DNA of 31,097 nt from Candidatus Sumerlaeota bacterium (GCA_026398575.1 JAPLSP010000506.1:1-31097); one strand, 5' to 3'. Counted from the stretch's first letter, positions 23,501 through 30,300 are shown. Numbers and translations: made by a program. The notes: generated by a model from the letters alone, not told the origin.

Positions 23501-26113
23501 AGTATGATAGATCGCAATGGGCTTGCTGGATTTTCCTTCTCTTATTCTGATGATTGTGTCGCAAAGAATAATACAATTGTATTGAATACAGCGAATCAGA
23601 TTGATATAGATTGCTCAAATAATCTCACACTTCGCAACAACATTCTCTGGGCGGATGGCGCAAGCCATATTTGTGTGAATTGCAGCGATACTGCAAATTT
23701 GCTCGAGGATTATAACGATCTATATGTCGCCAATGGAGCTCGTATTGGCATTGTGCCTGGTCCGCATGATCTTTCTTGCGATCCACTTTTCGTAAATCTC
23801 TCTGGGCCGGACACTATTCCTGGCAATATCGATGATGATTTTCACCTTCAGAGTTTGATGGGGAGTTGGCATAACGGAATTTGGGCTGTGGATACAACTC
23901 AAAGCCTATGCATTGACGGCGGGAATCCTTCGGATTCCTTCACAGCCGAACCCGCGCCTAATGGAGGGCGCATTAACATAGGCGCATACGGCGGAACAGT
24001 CGAGGCTTCTATGTCGCTTGAGTTAGGAAGAGGGCTAGTCTTTAATAGTGCCGGCAACCGCGAGCCGCTTCATGCCTTTGAACCACTATGGTGGACTGCG
24101 CAAGGCTCTAGCTGGACACCGGGCGAAACTGTCCGGTTGGAAGTTAGCCCTGATTCGGGTAATACTTGGCAGGCAATTTCTGGCGCAGAAAGCCTTCCAG
24201 CAGGCGCCCGTCTTTTTTGGTGGGACTCGCGAACCGTACTAGACGGAGACCACTACTGCTTCCGCGTGATGACTAACATCGGAATCCCAATAATCGGCAC
24301 GTCTACAAGGGAATACTCCATTCATAATTTACAGGCGCCTTGCATGCCATATCCAACAAATGGCGCAACCTGCGTGGCCGTAAATACTAGCTTCGAATGG
24401 CATAAAGCTAACGGCGCTACGTTCTACGATATCTACTTATGGAAATCCACCCAGACTAAGCCTATCGCGGCAGTTACTTCGGTATCGGTGACATCATATA
24501 ATTTGCCGTATAGTCTTGCCTTCGGGACGACGTATAAGTGGCAAATATTAGCCCGCAATGCACAAGGGCAGACGGCAGGTCTGGAATGGACATTCACTAC
24601 CGAGGCCATGCCTGCCGATTTGTATGTTGATGGCGCGGGTGGGAGTGACATGGATGGCGATGGTTCCCAATTAAATCCCTTCAAAACTATAGGCATGGCT
24701 ATGTCTATTATCAAAGGTAGTTCTATCTCCCCCTGTGCTATTCATGTGGCAGAAGGCTTATACAAGGAAGCGGTCATTATGCAGGATTATGTGAGCCTAT
24801 TTGGCGGCTACCTGGCAGGCAGCTGGATTCGTGATACGACGGCTTTTATCTCCATCATTGATGGAGAGCATAGCCGTTCATGCGTTACAGCCTCAAACAA
24901 TTCTGCGCTGGATGGTTTTACCTTGCGCAATGGCAGTGCCAATAATGGGGGTGGGATTTATATGGAATCCGTGTCGCCCACGATATCAGACTGCAAGATA
25001 GAGCGATGCACAGCTATATTTGGTGGTGGTATTTATTCAGAAAATTGCTCTGCATTAATCACTCAATGCAATGTCACCAGTTGTACGGCATCTGGCGGTG
25101 GTGGGGCATTTTATTTGTCGGCTGGGTATCCATCCAGAACTCCCGACATCAGCTGCTGTTTAATAGCTAACTGCGCGGCGTCGTACAGCGGTGGCGCATT
25201 TGTGTTATATGATGGAACTCCTAAGATTAGCCGCTGTTTGATAACAAGTTGCACGGCGGGCAATTCGGGTGGCGGAATCTACAGCGGTGGATCATCGCCG
25301 CAGATAACGAATAATTTGATTGTCTACTGTCGAAGTAAGCAAGGCGCAGGTATCTTTGTTGACGGCATAGATGTATCCATGATTCATATAATTAATTGCA
25401 CATTATTCGGAAACCAGAGTGGCATTAGAGTTGAATATACCTCAGATATCTTGATCAAAAATTCAATCTTGTGGAGCAATGGCGATGATCTGTATGGAAT
25501 TAACGCATCATCTGCTATATATTGCGATATCGAGGATGGCGATTTCGCCAAGCAGAATGGCAATATCTCGGTGAATCCGTCCTTCATCAATGCCGCAAAG
25601 GGTGATTTCCATCTTGTTCAGGGTTCGCCGTGCATTGATGCTGCCAATAGCCAAGGCGCGCCTGTGGATGATCTAGATGGCATGCCCCGGCCAATGGATG
25701 CAGGATTCGATATAGGATGCTATGAGGCTGATTTAACTAGGCCCAAAGGAACAGTGATCGTTTCGGTATTGCCAAGAATGGCATCATGGTCATTCCAAGA
25801 TAGGCAAGGCGGTATTTACTCAGGGATTGGCAGCAAGATTCTTAATAATATTCTTGCGGGGCAAGTCGTTCTGACTTGGCAGACACTAAGCGGATTTGAC
25901 GCGCCAACTACAAATCCGAATGTCCAGTTGCTGACGCAAGGAGAAACAGTGACGTTTACTGGGCGCTATACCTTGCCGCGATCTCTCTTGATGGACTATC
26001 TGTTACGCCGGGGACATGCATTGTCTCAAGATCAAATAAATGCGGCAGATATTAATGGCGACGGATGCATAGATATTGCGGATTTAATTGCTCTGCTTGC
26101 GCTAGGGCGTTAG
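17552..26113 (+). CDS. Giant secreted protein: papain-like protease, beta-helix/Ig units, dockerin end
   Basis: This has about 2853 residues. The ATG at 17552 is preferred because AGGAG precedes it; the frame is open from a TTG at 17504. A signal peptide (TIAGITCLLFALLPQ, IHAAQ) follows a long charged start. Residues about 115-365 are a papain-family (C1) domain: DQGAQGSCVSWACGYY with Gln124 and Cys130, GYHALCIVGYDE with His288, and KIINSWGTSWGASGF with Asn310. The full catalytic set is present. Four diverged units of 430-485 residues start near 474, 959, 1397 and 1829. Each has a GNDANDGLTSATPK entry, a parallel beta-helix with RITQCRIYGN-type rungs and a GGRINxGAYGGT end, then an Ig-like segment (DxIRIxYSxDSGxTW). 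Next come an Fn3-like domain, a GGGIY-rich second beta-helix (about 2354-2728), a PEGA-like module (KGTVIVSVLP) and a dockerin half (DINGDGCIDIADLIAL). It probably acts at the cell surface or in the medium on protein or glycan; substrate unknown. It is more AT-rich than its neighbours. Confidence 0.93.
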   Translation: MTENCFVRRCSERAFINSIRRAGFICPGIRTIAGITCLLFALLPQTLIHAAQINTKLHSLGLVLSEPSQPPAAKKVAEELRPALQAKAQRLKQAAAPAFGPQPEPPLIPPSADNSAGLPPVGDQGAQGSCVSWACGYYMKTYQEGKERNWSLSNPAHQFSPAFLYHQLQGFDEGSTFEGNLDLLINQGCATLDVMPYSDSDYLTWPTAAQYREGIPYRELSWDYLGNGETESVFDTIKAILASGDACAVGIPIYRPDATTPGNFDALTAANPYCDLPPASDTYLAGYHALCIVGYDESKFDGRGGYKIINSWGTSWGASGFAWISEPFLITYGLYFYRMTDRIAYQPTSYFHWKVSHPFWGWTYDNVTVTIGVGSTNAPLWSKVLVTSLERDSLTIDMWYDISDCAAFLPPDFGFNRWWIKIGDSCRGDVAGLSIAEIEDNGAMLSASNVLPQLGPIFGGDLIVYIPAGEIASNNYYVNDNCTSGDIYCSAPGNDSNDGLTSATPKCSLQAIIDLYTLKGNDRVWIDAGTYDLDSDITINNLDRGTSGKFICFIGASASNGEPATIFYRSGGWGGSRASFSINGTKMYLLFKNMAIQGGEYGFNINGSWDYGAWNYGPMGYGSEDINLENIRISNTVYPAYLYEAQRISFCHCVFSDFFDEGVHVGNSTILLENSIIAAASSYIGTGISCIGASTSSPYGDYGSEARISLRHCILSAQNGYCIFLEDLYPEIIDSDYNNFFTTGTSEICSWGGILISTLPQWQAHWRCDQHSLSTDPLFADVANHDFHLKSITGRWNPLANGGLGGWTIDTTHSLCIDAGDIFADASAEPIPNGGRINIGAYGGTPYASKSSVRRRYLFLDNPTTGNLFHETIPVVWRQYGDGWQVGSTIRIEYSANAGQSWQIVEGADNLPYTDLAYTWNLSNIASGTSYTLRLIYNQDSSTSTSASGLFIIERPTFYYVNDSVTANDVYCVAPGNDANDGLTSATPKASIQTIIDTYRLKGSDIVYIDTGIYALTSEIAIGSQDCGDSLSPVQFVGSTHTSGTLINFNNLSYDGFKVSGNYISLENLRITGARFNGVFIYNASNSRITQCRIYGNSQYGVYLYKSSQTTIANSIIDRNGLAGFSFYYSDDCVVRNNTIVLNSASQIYIDNSTDELTIRNNILWADGSGHTCVYRYYAGTLWEDYNDLYATNGASIGIALGSHNLSRNPIFVNPAGPDNISGNTDDDFHLQSTAGSWHDGAQTPDAMDSFCIDTGDPSESARAEPQPNGGRINMGAYGGTEQASMSTAGCILALIAPNGGEVWKGIQSIRWACTGLGWQAGDTIRIDYSSDSGLTWHSIPGAQALPYSLWNFNWNTTTAIPSAGPFFRVRIISNHSDAVSDTSDSSFTLHNHAICYYVNDAITINDIYCIAAGNDANDGLTSATPKASVQAILDTYDLEGGDIVYIDTGVYVLKANIIIGAKDSGDSLYPVHFVGSTHTSGTLINRNDLSSGYGFVCGSCISLENLRITGAEVGVQLASNSRITQCRIYGNSQYGISLYDSTQVIIENCIVDHNGTGFYFNHVYECIARNNTIVFNTANQIYIEDYSWNNLSLRNNILWADGAGHNCVHKYCYTGVFIEDYNDLYATNNANIGISYGPHDFCNNPLFVNSAGPDNIPGSADDDFHLQSTAGSWHGGAWAPDAMDSPCIDAADLADSVGAEPQPNGGRINMGAYGGTAQASKSPARVLELLSPKSGDVWKGIQSVRWAFAGQSWRVGDTIRIKYSADSGQSWQTIPGAKSLSYAALEYTWDLSRFASGTSYSLRLICNQDALTSAIVCGLFSIESPTYYYVNDSATTNDVYCIAPGNDANDGLTSSTPKESIQAILDAYQLKGSDVVFIDTGIYVLEADISIGSQDSGDSLNLVRFVGSTHTSATLIKQSNLGSSGFYVSGNYISLENLRITGATNGVFIYNASNSRITQCRIYGNSQYGVYLYKSSQTTIANSMIDRNGLAGFSFSYSDDCVAKNNTIVLNTANQIDIDCSNNLTLRNNILWADGASHICVNCSDTANLLEDYNDLYVANGARIGIVPGPHDLSCDPLFVNLSGPDTIPGNIDDDFHLQSLMGSWHNGIWAVDTTQSLCIDGGNPSDSFTAEPAPNGGRINIGAYGGTVEASMSLELGRGLVFNSAGNREPLHAFEPLWWTAQGSSWTPGETVRLEVSPDSGNTWQAISGAESLPAGARLFWWDSRTVLDGDHYCFRVMTNIGIPIIGTSTREYSIHNLQAPCMPYPTNGATCVAVNTSFEWHKANGATFYDIYLWKSTQTKPIAAVTSVSVTSYNLPYSLAFGTTYKWQILARNAQGQTAGLEWTFTTEAMPADLYVDGAGGSDMDGDGSQLNPFKTIGMAMSIIKGSSISPCAIHVAEGLYKEAVIMQDYVSLFGGYLAGSWIRDTTAFISIIDGEHSRSCVTASNNSALDGFTLRNGSANNGGGIYMESVSPTISDCKIERCTAIFGGGIYSENCSALITQCNVTSCTASGGGGAFYLSAGYPSRTPDISCCLIANCAASYSGGAFVLYDGTPKISRCLITSCTAGNSGGGIYSGGSSPQITNNLIVYCRSKQGAGIFVDGIDVSMIHIINCTLFGNQSGIRVEYTSDILIKNSILWSNGDDLYGINASSAIYCDIEDGDFAKQNGNISVNPSFINAAKGDFHLVQGSPCIDAANSQGAPVDDLDGMPRPMDAGFDIGCYEADLTRPKGTVIVSVLPRMASWSFQDRQGGIYSGIGSKILNNILAGQVVLTWQTLSGFDAPTTNPNVQLLTQGETVTFTGRYTLPRSLLMDYLLRRGHALSQDQINAADINGDGCIDIADLIALLALGR
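20786..20952 (+). repeat. Near-identical tract shared by units 2 and 4 of the giant protein
   Basis: 20786-20952 matches 23393-23559 at 164 of 167 positions, including silent sites, while flanking parts of the two units differ visibly (about 80% alike by eye). Unit 3 between them does not share it. This marks recent gene conversion. Confidence 0.85.
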
Positions 26114-26133
26114 GGCAATTTTTCTCGCAATTC

Positions 26134-27258
26134 TCAAGTCGCCACGTAGGCGCTCTGCCGCAGGAAATAGACGGCGGCAATGGAGAAAACAATCAGCGGC
26201 GCCAGCGCCGCTACGATGGGCGCGAGGACGCCGCGATGGCCCATGGCTTGCGTTACGGCCAGCAGACCATAAAAGATCAACGCGAAAAAAATTCCCTGGG
26301 CAAAGCCGATCACCATCGAGCCCACCTGGGCGCGCATGGCGAAGGCGAAACCCGCGATGACCAGAATCAGCGACGAAAAGGGAAAAAATAGCTTCAGCCA
26401 GAAATCCGTCCGGTAAATGCCGGTCGCGTCACCGTGCGCCTCGAGCATGGCGATATAGCCCGCCAGTTCGAGGGCGCCCATCTCCTCCGGCTTTCGCGTC
26501 GTGCTCAGATAGGTGTGCAACTTGCGTTCGAGTTCCATGTCCAGCGGCTGGCTGTGCCGGATGGTTTGAACCAGACGGCCCTTGTCATTGAACTTCATCT
26601 GCATGGCCTGCTGGAAGCGCCAGAGCGTCAGGCCGCTGGTGGTTTCTTTCGAAATCAGCGTGCCGGTGGAGGCCGTCAGGCGCGCCACCACCCGCTCCGA
26701 GTCCGGCGCCACGTCAATGATATTGGGCATGGACATGACGTTGTGGACGTTGTCGTATTGCTTCATCAAATAAAATCGCTGGCGCTCGCCCTTGGCGAAG
26801 ACGTCTTCCTTGACGAGGCCGCCTTTGCGGCCGATGATCTTGCCTTCGATATAGATTCGCTTGATGCCCGCCGCCCGCGTTTCGGTCAAGGGGACAATGA
26901 ACTCGCCGGCCAAGGCGGTCAGGATGCTGATCGCGACGCCGGCGGCGATGATGGGAACCGCGATGCGCGAAGGACTTTGGCCCGAAGCGGTGATGGCCAG
27001 GATTTCGTGGTTATGCGCCAGCATTCCGATCGAAAATAATACGCTGACGATCGAAACCAGCGGCAGGACCTGGATGGTGCGGTAGGGAAGGAAATAAACG
27101 AAGTACAGCAGCGTCTGCCCCAGCGGACAGTCATGGGCTATAATGTCCTGAAACGTGTCGAGAACCTCGGTCAGCAGCAGCAAACCCGCGCACGCCACCA
27201 ACACGCCGGCGAACATGTAGATGAAACGGGTCAGGAGATAGCGGTCTAAAAGTCGCAT
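26134..27258 (-). CDS. LptF/LptG family lipopolysaccharide-export permease
   Basis: This has 374 residues from the ATG at 27258 (MRLLDRYLLTRFIYMF), the usual family beginning. An open frame extends upstream to 27549, but that part is the antisense of rpmA and is rejected. LptF and LptG form the membrane part of the LptB2FG ABC transporter that pulls LPS from the inner membrane. The layout is typical: membrane helices at about 12-35, 60-85 and 100-125, a periplasmic beta-jellyroll (about 140-270, with GERQRFYLMKQYDN and TSGLTLWRFQQAM), then three C-terminal helices (FFPFSSLILVIAGFAFAM, GFAQGIFFALIFYGLLAV, APIVAALAPLIVFSIAAVYF). It follows rpmA by 31 bp. It converges with the giant gene at only 20 bp. 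Which of LptF or LptG it is cannot be told from the sequence alone. Confidence 0.9.
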   Translation of the reverse strand: MRLLDRYLLTRFIYMFAGVLVACAGLLLLTEVLDTFQDIIAHDCPLGQTLLYFVYFLPYRTIQVLPLVSIVSVLFSIGMLAHNHEILAITASGQSPSRIAVPIIAAGVAISILTALAGEFIVPLTETRAAGIKRIYIEGKIIGRKGGLVKEDVFAKGERQRFYLMKQYDNVHNVMSMPNIIDVAPDSERVVARLTASTGTLISKETTSGLTLWRFQQAMQMKFNDKGRLVQTIRHSQPLDMELERKLHTYLSTTRKPEEMGALELAGYIAMLEAHGDATGIYRTDFWLKLFFPFSSLILVIAGFAFAMRAQVGSMVIGFAQGIFFALIFYGLLAVTQAMGHRGVLAPIVAALAPLIVFSIAAVYFLRQSAYVAT

Positions 27259-27289
27259 GAGGACCCAAAAGAAACTGCCCGCTGATGCT

Positions 27290-27637
27290 TCATGCCGCCG
27301 AAGGCTCGGTGGCGGGCTGCGCCGCAATGGGCAATACGCCGGCGGGCTGCGCTTCGATGTGCAATACGCTGGCGGGCTGCGCTTCGATGGGCAATACGCT
27401 GACAATGCGCCGCTTGCCGTGCCATGTGCCGAACTCAACCCGGCCGCGCATCGTGGCGAAGATGGTGTAGTCTTTGCCCATGTTGGTGTTTTCGCCCGGA
27501 TGGAAGCGCGTGCCGCGCTGGCGGACGATGATGGCGCCCGACGAAACAATCTGAGTGCTGAACGCCTTGCAGCCCAGGCGTTTTGAGTTGCTCTCGCGTC
27601 CGTTGCGCGCGCTGCCGCCGGATTTTTTATGCGCCAT
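27290..27637 (-). CDS. rpmA: 50S ribosomal protein bL27 with repeated C-terminal tail
   Basis: bL27 sits beside the peptidyl-transferase centre. The N-terminus is canonical ([26 protein letters not shown]) with no leader extension. The core continues [34 protein letters not shown]. The usual protein ends near residue 85, but this one has 115. The extra about 30 residues are three copies of a 10-residue unit ([30 protein letters not shown]) and a short end. It follows rplU by 56 bp and precedes the Lpt permease gene, the normal rplU-rpmA order. Confidence 0.97.
   Translation of the reverse strand: MAHKKSGGSARNGRESNSKRLGCKAFSTQIVSSGAIIVRQRGTRFHPGENTNMGKDYTIFATMRGRVEFGTWHGKRRIVSVLPIEAQPASVLHIEAQPAGVLPIAAQPATEPSAA
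27311..27400 (-). repeat. Three tandem 30-bp units in the 3' end of rpmA
   Basis: Units occupy 27311-27340, 27341-27370 and 27371-27400, each starting GGCGGGCTGCGC on the plus strand. They stay in frame and make the repeated tail of bL27. Confidence 0.9.
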
Positions 27638-27693
27638 GACGACTGACTCCTTCGTTAAATCGCTTGAACATTTTTTCCCAGAATCGAATTTGC

Positions 27694-28107
27694 TTATGCC
27701 ACGGTAGGGGCCGGCTCGATTTGCGCCGCCGGTTCCGTCTCCGCCGCTTTAGCTTTCGGCGCAATCGCCATGTCAGCCGGGACAAGGGAGACGTCGTCCT
27801 TGCGGATGTCCGTAATGCGCGCCTCGGTATAACTATGGCGGTAGCCCCGCTTGCGGGCCATGCCTTTGCGCCGTTTATACTTGAAGATCAGCACCTTGCG
27901 GTCGCGCAGTTGACGCAGGACCATGGCCTGCACCGAGGCGCCGGCGATGCATGGCGCGCCCACCAACGTCTGCTTGCCGTCGTTCAGAAGCAGGACGTCG
28001 TTGAAGGTGATGGTGTCGCCCTCCTGGGCTTTGTTTTTTTCCAGCCAGACGATTTCCCCCGGCTCGACGCGCCGTTGGCGGCCCTGGGCGTTGATGACAG
28101 CGTACAT
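27694..28107 (-). CDS. rplU: 50S ribosomal protein bL21 with Ala/Pro/Glu tail
   Basis: bL21 binds 23S rRNA in the large subunit. The start at 28107 ([18 protein letters not shown]) is canonical; the usual GGKQYRV is here [33 protein letters not shown] and [20 protein letters not shown] with [11 protein letters not shown] complete the family pattern. At 137 residues it is about 30 longer than usual because of an acidic Ala/Pro tail ([20 protein letters not shown]). GGAG precedes the ATG. Open frame upstream of 28107 is leader, not protein. rpmA and the Lpt permease gene follow on the same strand. Confidence 0.97.
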   Translation of the reverse strand: MYAVINAQGRQRRVEPGEIVWLEKNKAQEGDTITFNDVLLLNDGKQTLVGAPCIAGASVQAMVLRQLRDRKVLIFKYKRRKGMARKRGYRHSYTEARITDIRKDDVSLVPADMAIAPKAKAAETEPAAQIEPAPTVA

Positions 28108-28152
28108 GCTCGCGGACTCCGTGACTATCAGTGATGACATTGCAAATGCGAC

Positions 28153-28180
28153 AAAAAAAGGCGCCACGCCTTCTGGCGTC
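28153..28180 (-). promoter_or_regulatory. Attenuator-like leader of rplU with two exclusive hairpins
   Basis: On the minus strand, AAGGCG-TGG-CGCCTT (28167-28172 with 28158-28163) forms a hairpin that runs straight into seven Ts (28153-28159), an intrinsic-terminator shape, about 50 bases before the rplU start. A competing stem ACGCC-AGAA-GGCGT (28166-28170 with 28175-28179) uses the same bases and would prevent it. The layout fits transcription attenuation or a ribosomal-protein leader. The stem is short, so this is a candidate. Confidence 0.45.
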
Positions 28181-28409
28181 TTCCCAAACAAAGGCCCAAT
28201 AGAGTGGCGGGAAACGCCCCCCGCTGCAAGCGAAAAATGAGGCACGAGCAATAAAAAATGCGTGGACATCCTGGGCTGGCGGACCGGGAAAATGACAAAT
28301 CCGTTTTGAAAGGCTTGTTTTGCCCGAATTCGCCCGATCCAGAGCCGATTGGGCTGCGGCGGGGGGCGCATCCCAACAAGGAAGCTACCAGCAGGACACG
28401 GCGCCTGTT

Positions 28410-28508
28410 CTGACAAAATAATATCTGACAAAACAATGAAGACACGTTGCCGTTGAACCAGGCAGGAATGGCTTGGTACTATTGTTTTGTCGCACATTAT
28501 TTTGTCAG
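28410..28508. repeat. 99-bp element with 28-bp inverted ends built from TGACAAAAYAAT
   Basis: Arms 28410-28437 and 28481-28508 are reverse complements with three mismatches around a 43-nt loop. Each arm holds two direct copies, about 15 bp apart, of a TGACAAAAYAAT-like 12-mer (one copy with C for the first T). It looks like a small non-autonomous mobile element or a multi-site operator upstream of the Uma2 gene. I see no target-site duplication. The rest of 28181-28689 holds nothing I can support. Confidence 0.6.
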
Positions 28509-28689
28509 GTCTTTTCCAGCATACCATGGCAGCTCGGCAGAAATGCGCCCTGCGGTGGCGGTGGGTCATCCCAAAGTTTGTGCTTGCAATCAGAAAGCTT
28601 TCGGCAATAGCTAACTGCCAGATTTGCATAATTCAGGAAGTGCGGCGCCGTGTCAATTTCGATGAATGCCGGCTATCAAGGGGTGAAAT

Positions 28690-29283
28690 ATGAAGATGGC
28701 ATCGCGCTTGGAATATGTCGAGCCGCGTTTCACTTACGGCGATTATGCCGCTTGGACGGACCCGAATCGGTGGGAATTGATTGAGGGCGTGGCGTACTGC
28801 ATGTCGCCTGCGCCGATGCGCAAGCACCAAGGCGTTTCCGCCGAGCTACTCACGCAGATCCGCGTTTTTCTGCGCGGGAAGCGCTGCAAAGTTTATGGCG
28901 CCCCCTTCGATGTACGGTTGCAGGATTATGAGGATCAGCCGGACGAGGAAGTTCCCAATGTGGTGCAGCCCGATATTGTTGTAGTCAGTGACAGAAAGAA
29001 GCTCGACGAGAAAGGCTGCCGTGGCGGCCCGGACTTGGTGATCGAAATTCTGTCGCCATCCACCGCTTCTCATGACCAGGTACGAAAGACCTCCCTTTAC
29101 GAAAAACACGGTGTGCGGGAATACTGGATCGTGGACCCGGATCAGCAATGCATTACCGTAAGAGTCTTGAGTGAAGACGGTCGCTTCGATAAGCCGCAGG
29201 TCTATAATGGATCAGGCACGCTGGTTGTGGCGGTGTTGCCGGAGTTGATCATTGATCTGGATTCGGTTTTCGAGGAAGCCTGA
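28690..29283 (+). CDS. Uma2 family protein (PD-(D/E)XK nuclease-like, DUF820)
   Basis: This has 197 residues. AAGGGG precedes the ATG by six bases. The family pattern is clear: FTYGDYAAWTDPNRWELIEG and VAYCMSPAP at the start, then VYGAPFDVRL, NVVQPDIVVVSD, GGPDLVIEILSPSTASHDQ, KTSLYEKHGVREYWIVDP and LPELIIDLDSVFEEA. The aspartate of QPDIVV, the glutamate of VIEILSPST and the following lysine fit the restriction-endonuclease-like catalytic core. Uma2 proteins are abundant in cyanobacteria and PVC bacteria, and their biological role is unsettled; nuclease activity is predicted rather than shown. It stands alone between the rplU cluster and ispD, next to an inverted-repeat element. Confidence 0.9.
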   Translation: MKMASRLEYVEPRFTYGDYAAWTDPNRWELIEGVAYCMSPAPMRKHQGVSAELLTQIRVFLRGKRCKVYGAPFDVRLQDYEDQPDEEVPNVVQPDIVVVSDRKKLDEKGCRGGPDLVIEILSPSTASHDQVRKTSLYEKHGVREYWIVDPDQQCITVRVLSEDGRFDKPQVYNGSGTLVVAVLPELIIDLDSVFEEA

Positions 29284-29340
29284 AAGAACCCATATTCAGG
29301 AAACCAAAAGAACGCGGGAAACGGGCGTCCTTGCCTCAGT

Positions 29341-30048
29341 TCAGGCCTTATTCCCGGCTTCAATTCTCCTCAGTTGGTCTTCCGCACGGAGCAAGTCTTC
29401 GGGAGTGGTGATCTTGAAATTGCTTCGGTCGCTGGGGACGATCAGCGGGGGATGGGAGATGGCTTCGAGGGCGCTGGCCTCGTCGGTCAGTTCGAGTCCG
29501 AGCTGTTCGGCGGCATCGAATCCTTTTTCCAGCAGCGCGCGCTGAAAAACCTGCGGCGTCTGCGCCAGCCAGAGGGTCGAGCGGTCCAGCGTTTCCACAA
29601 TGCGCCCTGAAATATCCGCGCGTTTGACGGTGTCGCTCATGGAGGCGGCAAGAATGGCTGCGCCGTGTTCGCGCGCCATTTCGATCGCGCGCTCGACGGC
29701 ATGGCGCGAGGGGAACGGGCGCGCCGCGTCGTGAATGGCGACGATTTCGATTCCGCGCGGCAACTCGCGCAGCCCATTGCGCGTCGAATCCTGCCGCCGC
29801 GCCCCGCCCACCGCCCAATAGAGCGGCTTCGTCAGATTCCGCACGCACGGCAGTTCCTCGATCGGCTTGCGCAATTCCGGGCGCGTGACGATACACAGGC
29901 AATCCACCTGCGGCATGCGATCGAAGAATTCGACGCTATAGCTGAGCACAGGTTTCCCGCCAAGCAGGCGCAATTGCTTGGGCGTTATATCGTCCCCGCC
30001 CATGCGCCCGCCCCGTCCCGCTGCTACGATGATGGCTGCAACGCTCAT
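29341..30048 (-). CDS. ispD: 2-C-methyl-D-erythritol 4-phosphate cytidylyltransferase
   Basis: IspD joins CTP and methylerythritol phosphate, giving CDP-ME, in the non-mevalonate (MEP) isoprenoid pathway. Its 235 residues match the family. Motifs seen: the nucleotide-binding AAIIVAAGRGGRMGG with TPKQLRLLGGKPVL, GGARRQDSTRNGL, AIHDAARPFPS, DTVKRAD, TPQVFQRALL, LTDEASALE and NFKITTPEDL. All expected residues are present. It converges with the Uma2 gene (57 bp apart). Directly upstream of its ATG begins a long 7-bp repeat array, so its promoter must lie within or beyond that array. Confidence 0.97.
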   Translation of the reverse strand: MSVAAIIVAAGRGGRMGGDDITPKQLRLLGGKPVLSYSVEFFDRMPQVDCLCIVTRPELRKPIEELPCVRNLTKPLYWAVGGARRQDSTRNGLRELPRGIEIVAIHDAARPFPSRHAVERAIEMAREHGAAILAASMSDTVKRADISGRIVETLDRSTLWLAQTPQVFQRALLEKGFDAAEQLGLELTDEASALEAISHPPLIVPSDRSNFKITTPEDLLRAEDQLRRIEAGNKA

Positions 30049-30300
30049 AGTTCACAGTTCCGAGTTCATAGTTCCGGGTTCCGAGTTCCGAGTTCACAGT
30101 TCCGAGTTCACAGTTCCGAGTTCACAGTTCCGAGTTCATAGTTCCGAGTTCCGAGTTCCGAGTTCACAGTTCACGGTTCATAGCTCTTTGTCCGCGGTTT
30201 GAGATTTGTTGTCTGCGAACTTTGAACCATGAACTCGGAACCATGAACTGGGAACTATGAACTCGGAACTATGAACTCAGAACCATGAACTCGGAACTGG
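30049..30300. repeat. Two facing 7-bp tandem arrays (19 and 11 units) forming a large imperfect palindrome
   Basis: 30049-30181 holds 19 units of AGTTCNN type (AGTTCCG, AGTTCAC, AGTTCAT). 30224-30300 holds 11 units of GAACTNN/GAACCAT type, the same motif on the other strand. A 42-bp spacer separates them. The block exactly fills the gap between the ispD start codon and the permease stop codon. Confidence 0.95.

Noticed and set aside
27259..27549. Upstream extension of the Lpt permease
   Set aside because: It would be an out-of-frame reading of rpmA, including its 30-bp repeats; the family starts at MRLLDRYLL.
28108..28629. Upstream extension of bL21 in the same frame
   Set aside because: The family starts at MYAV, and the extension covers hairpins and an inverted-repeat element.
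30049..30300. CRISPR array
   Set aside because: Units are 7 bp with no spacers; it is a simple tandem array.
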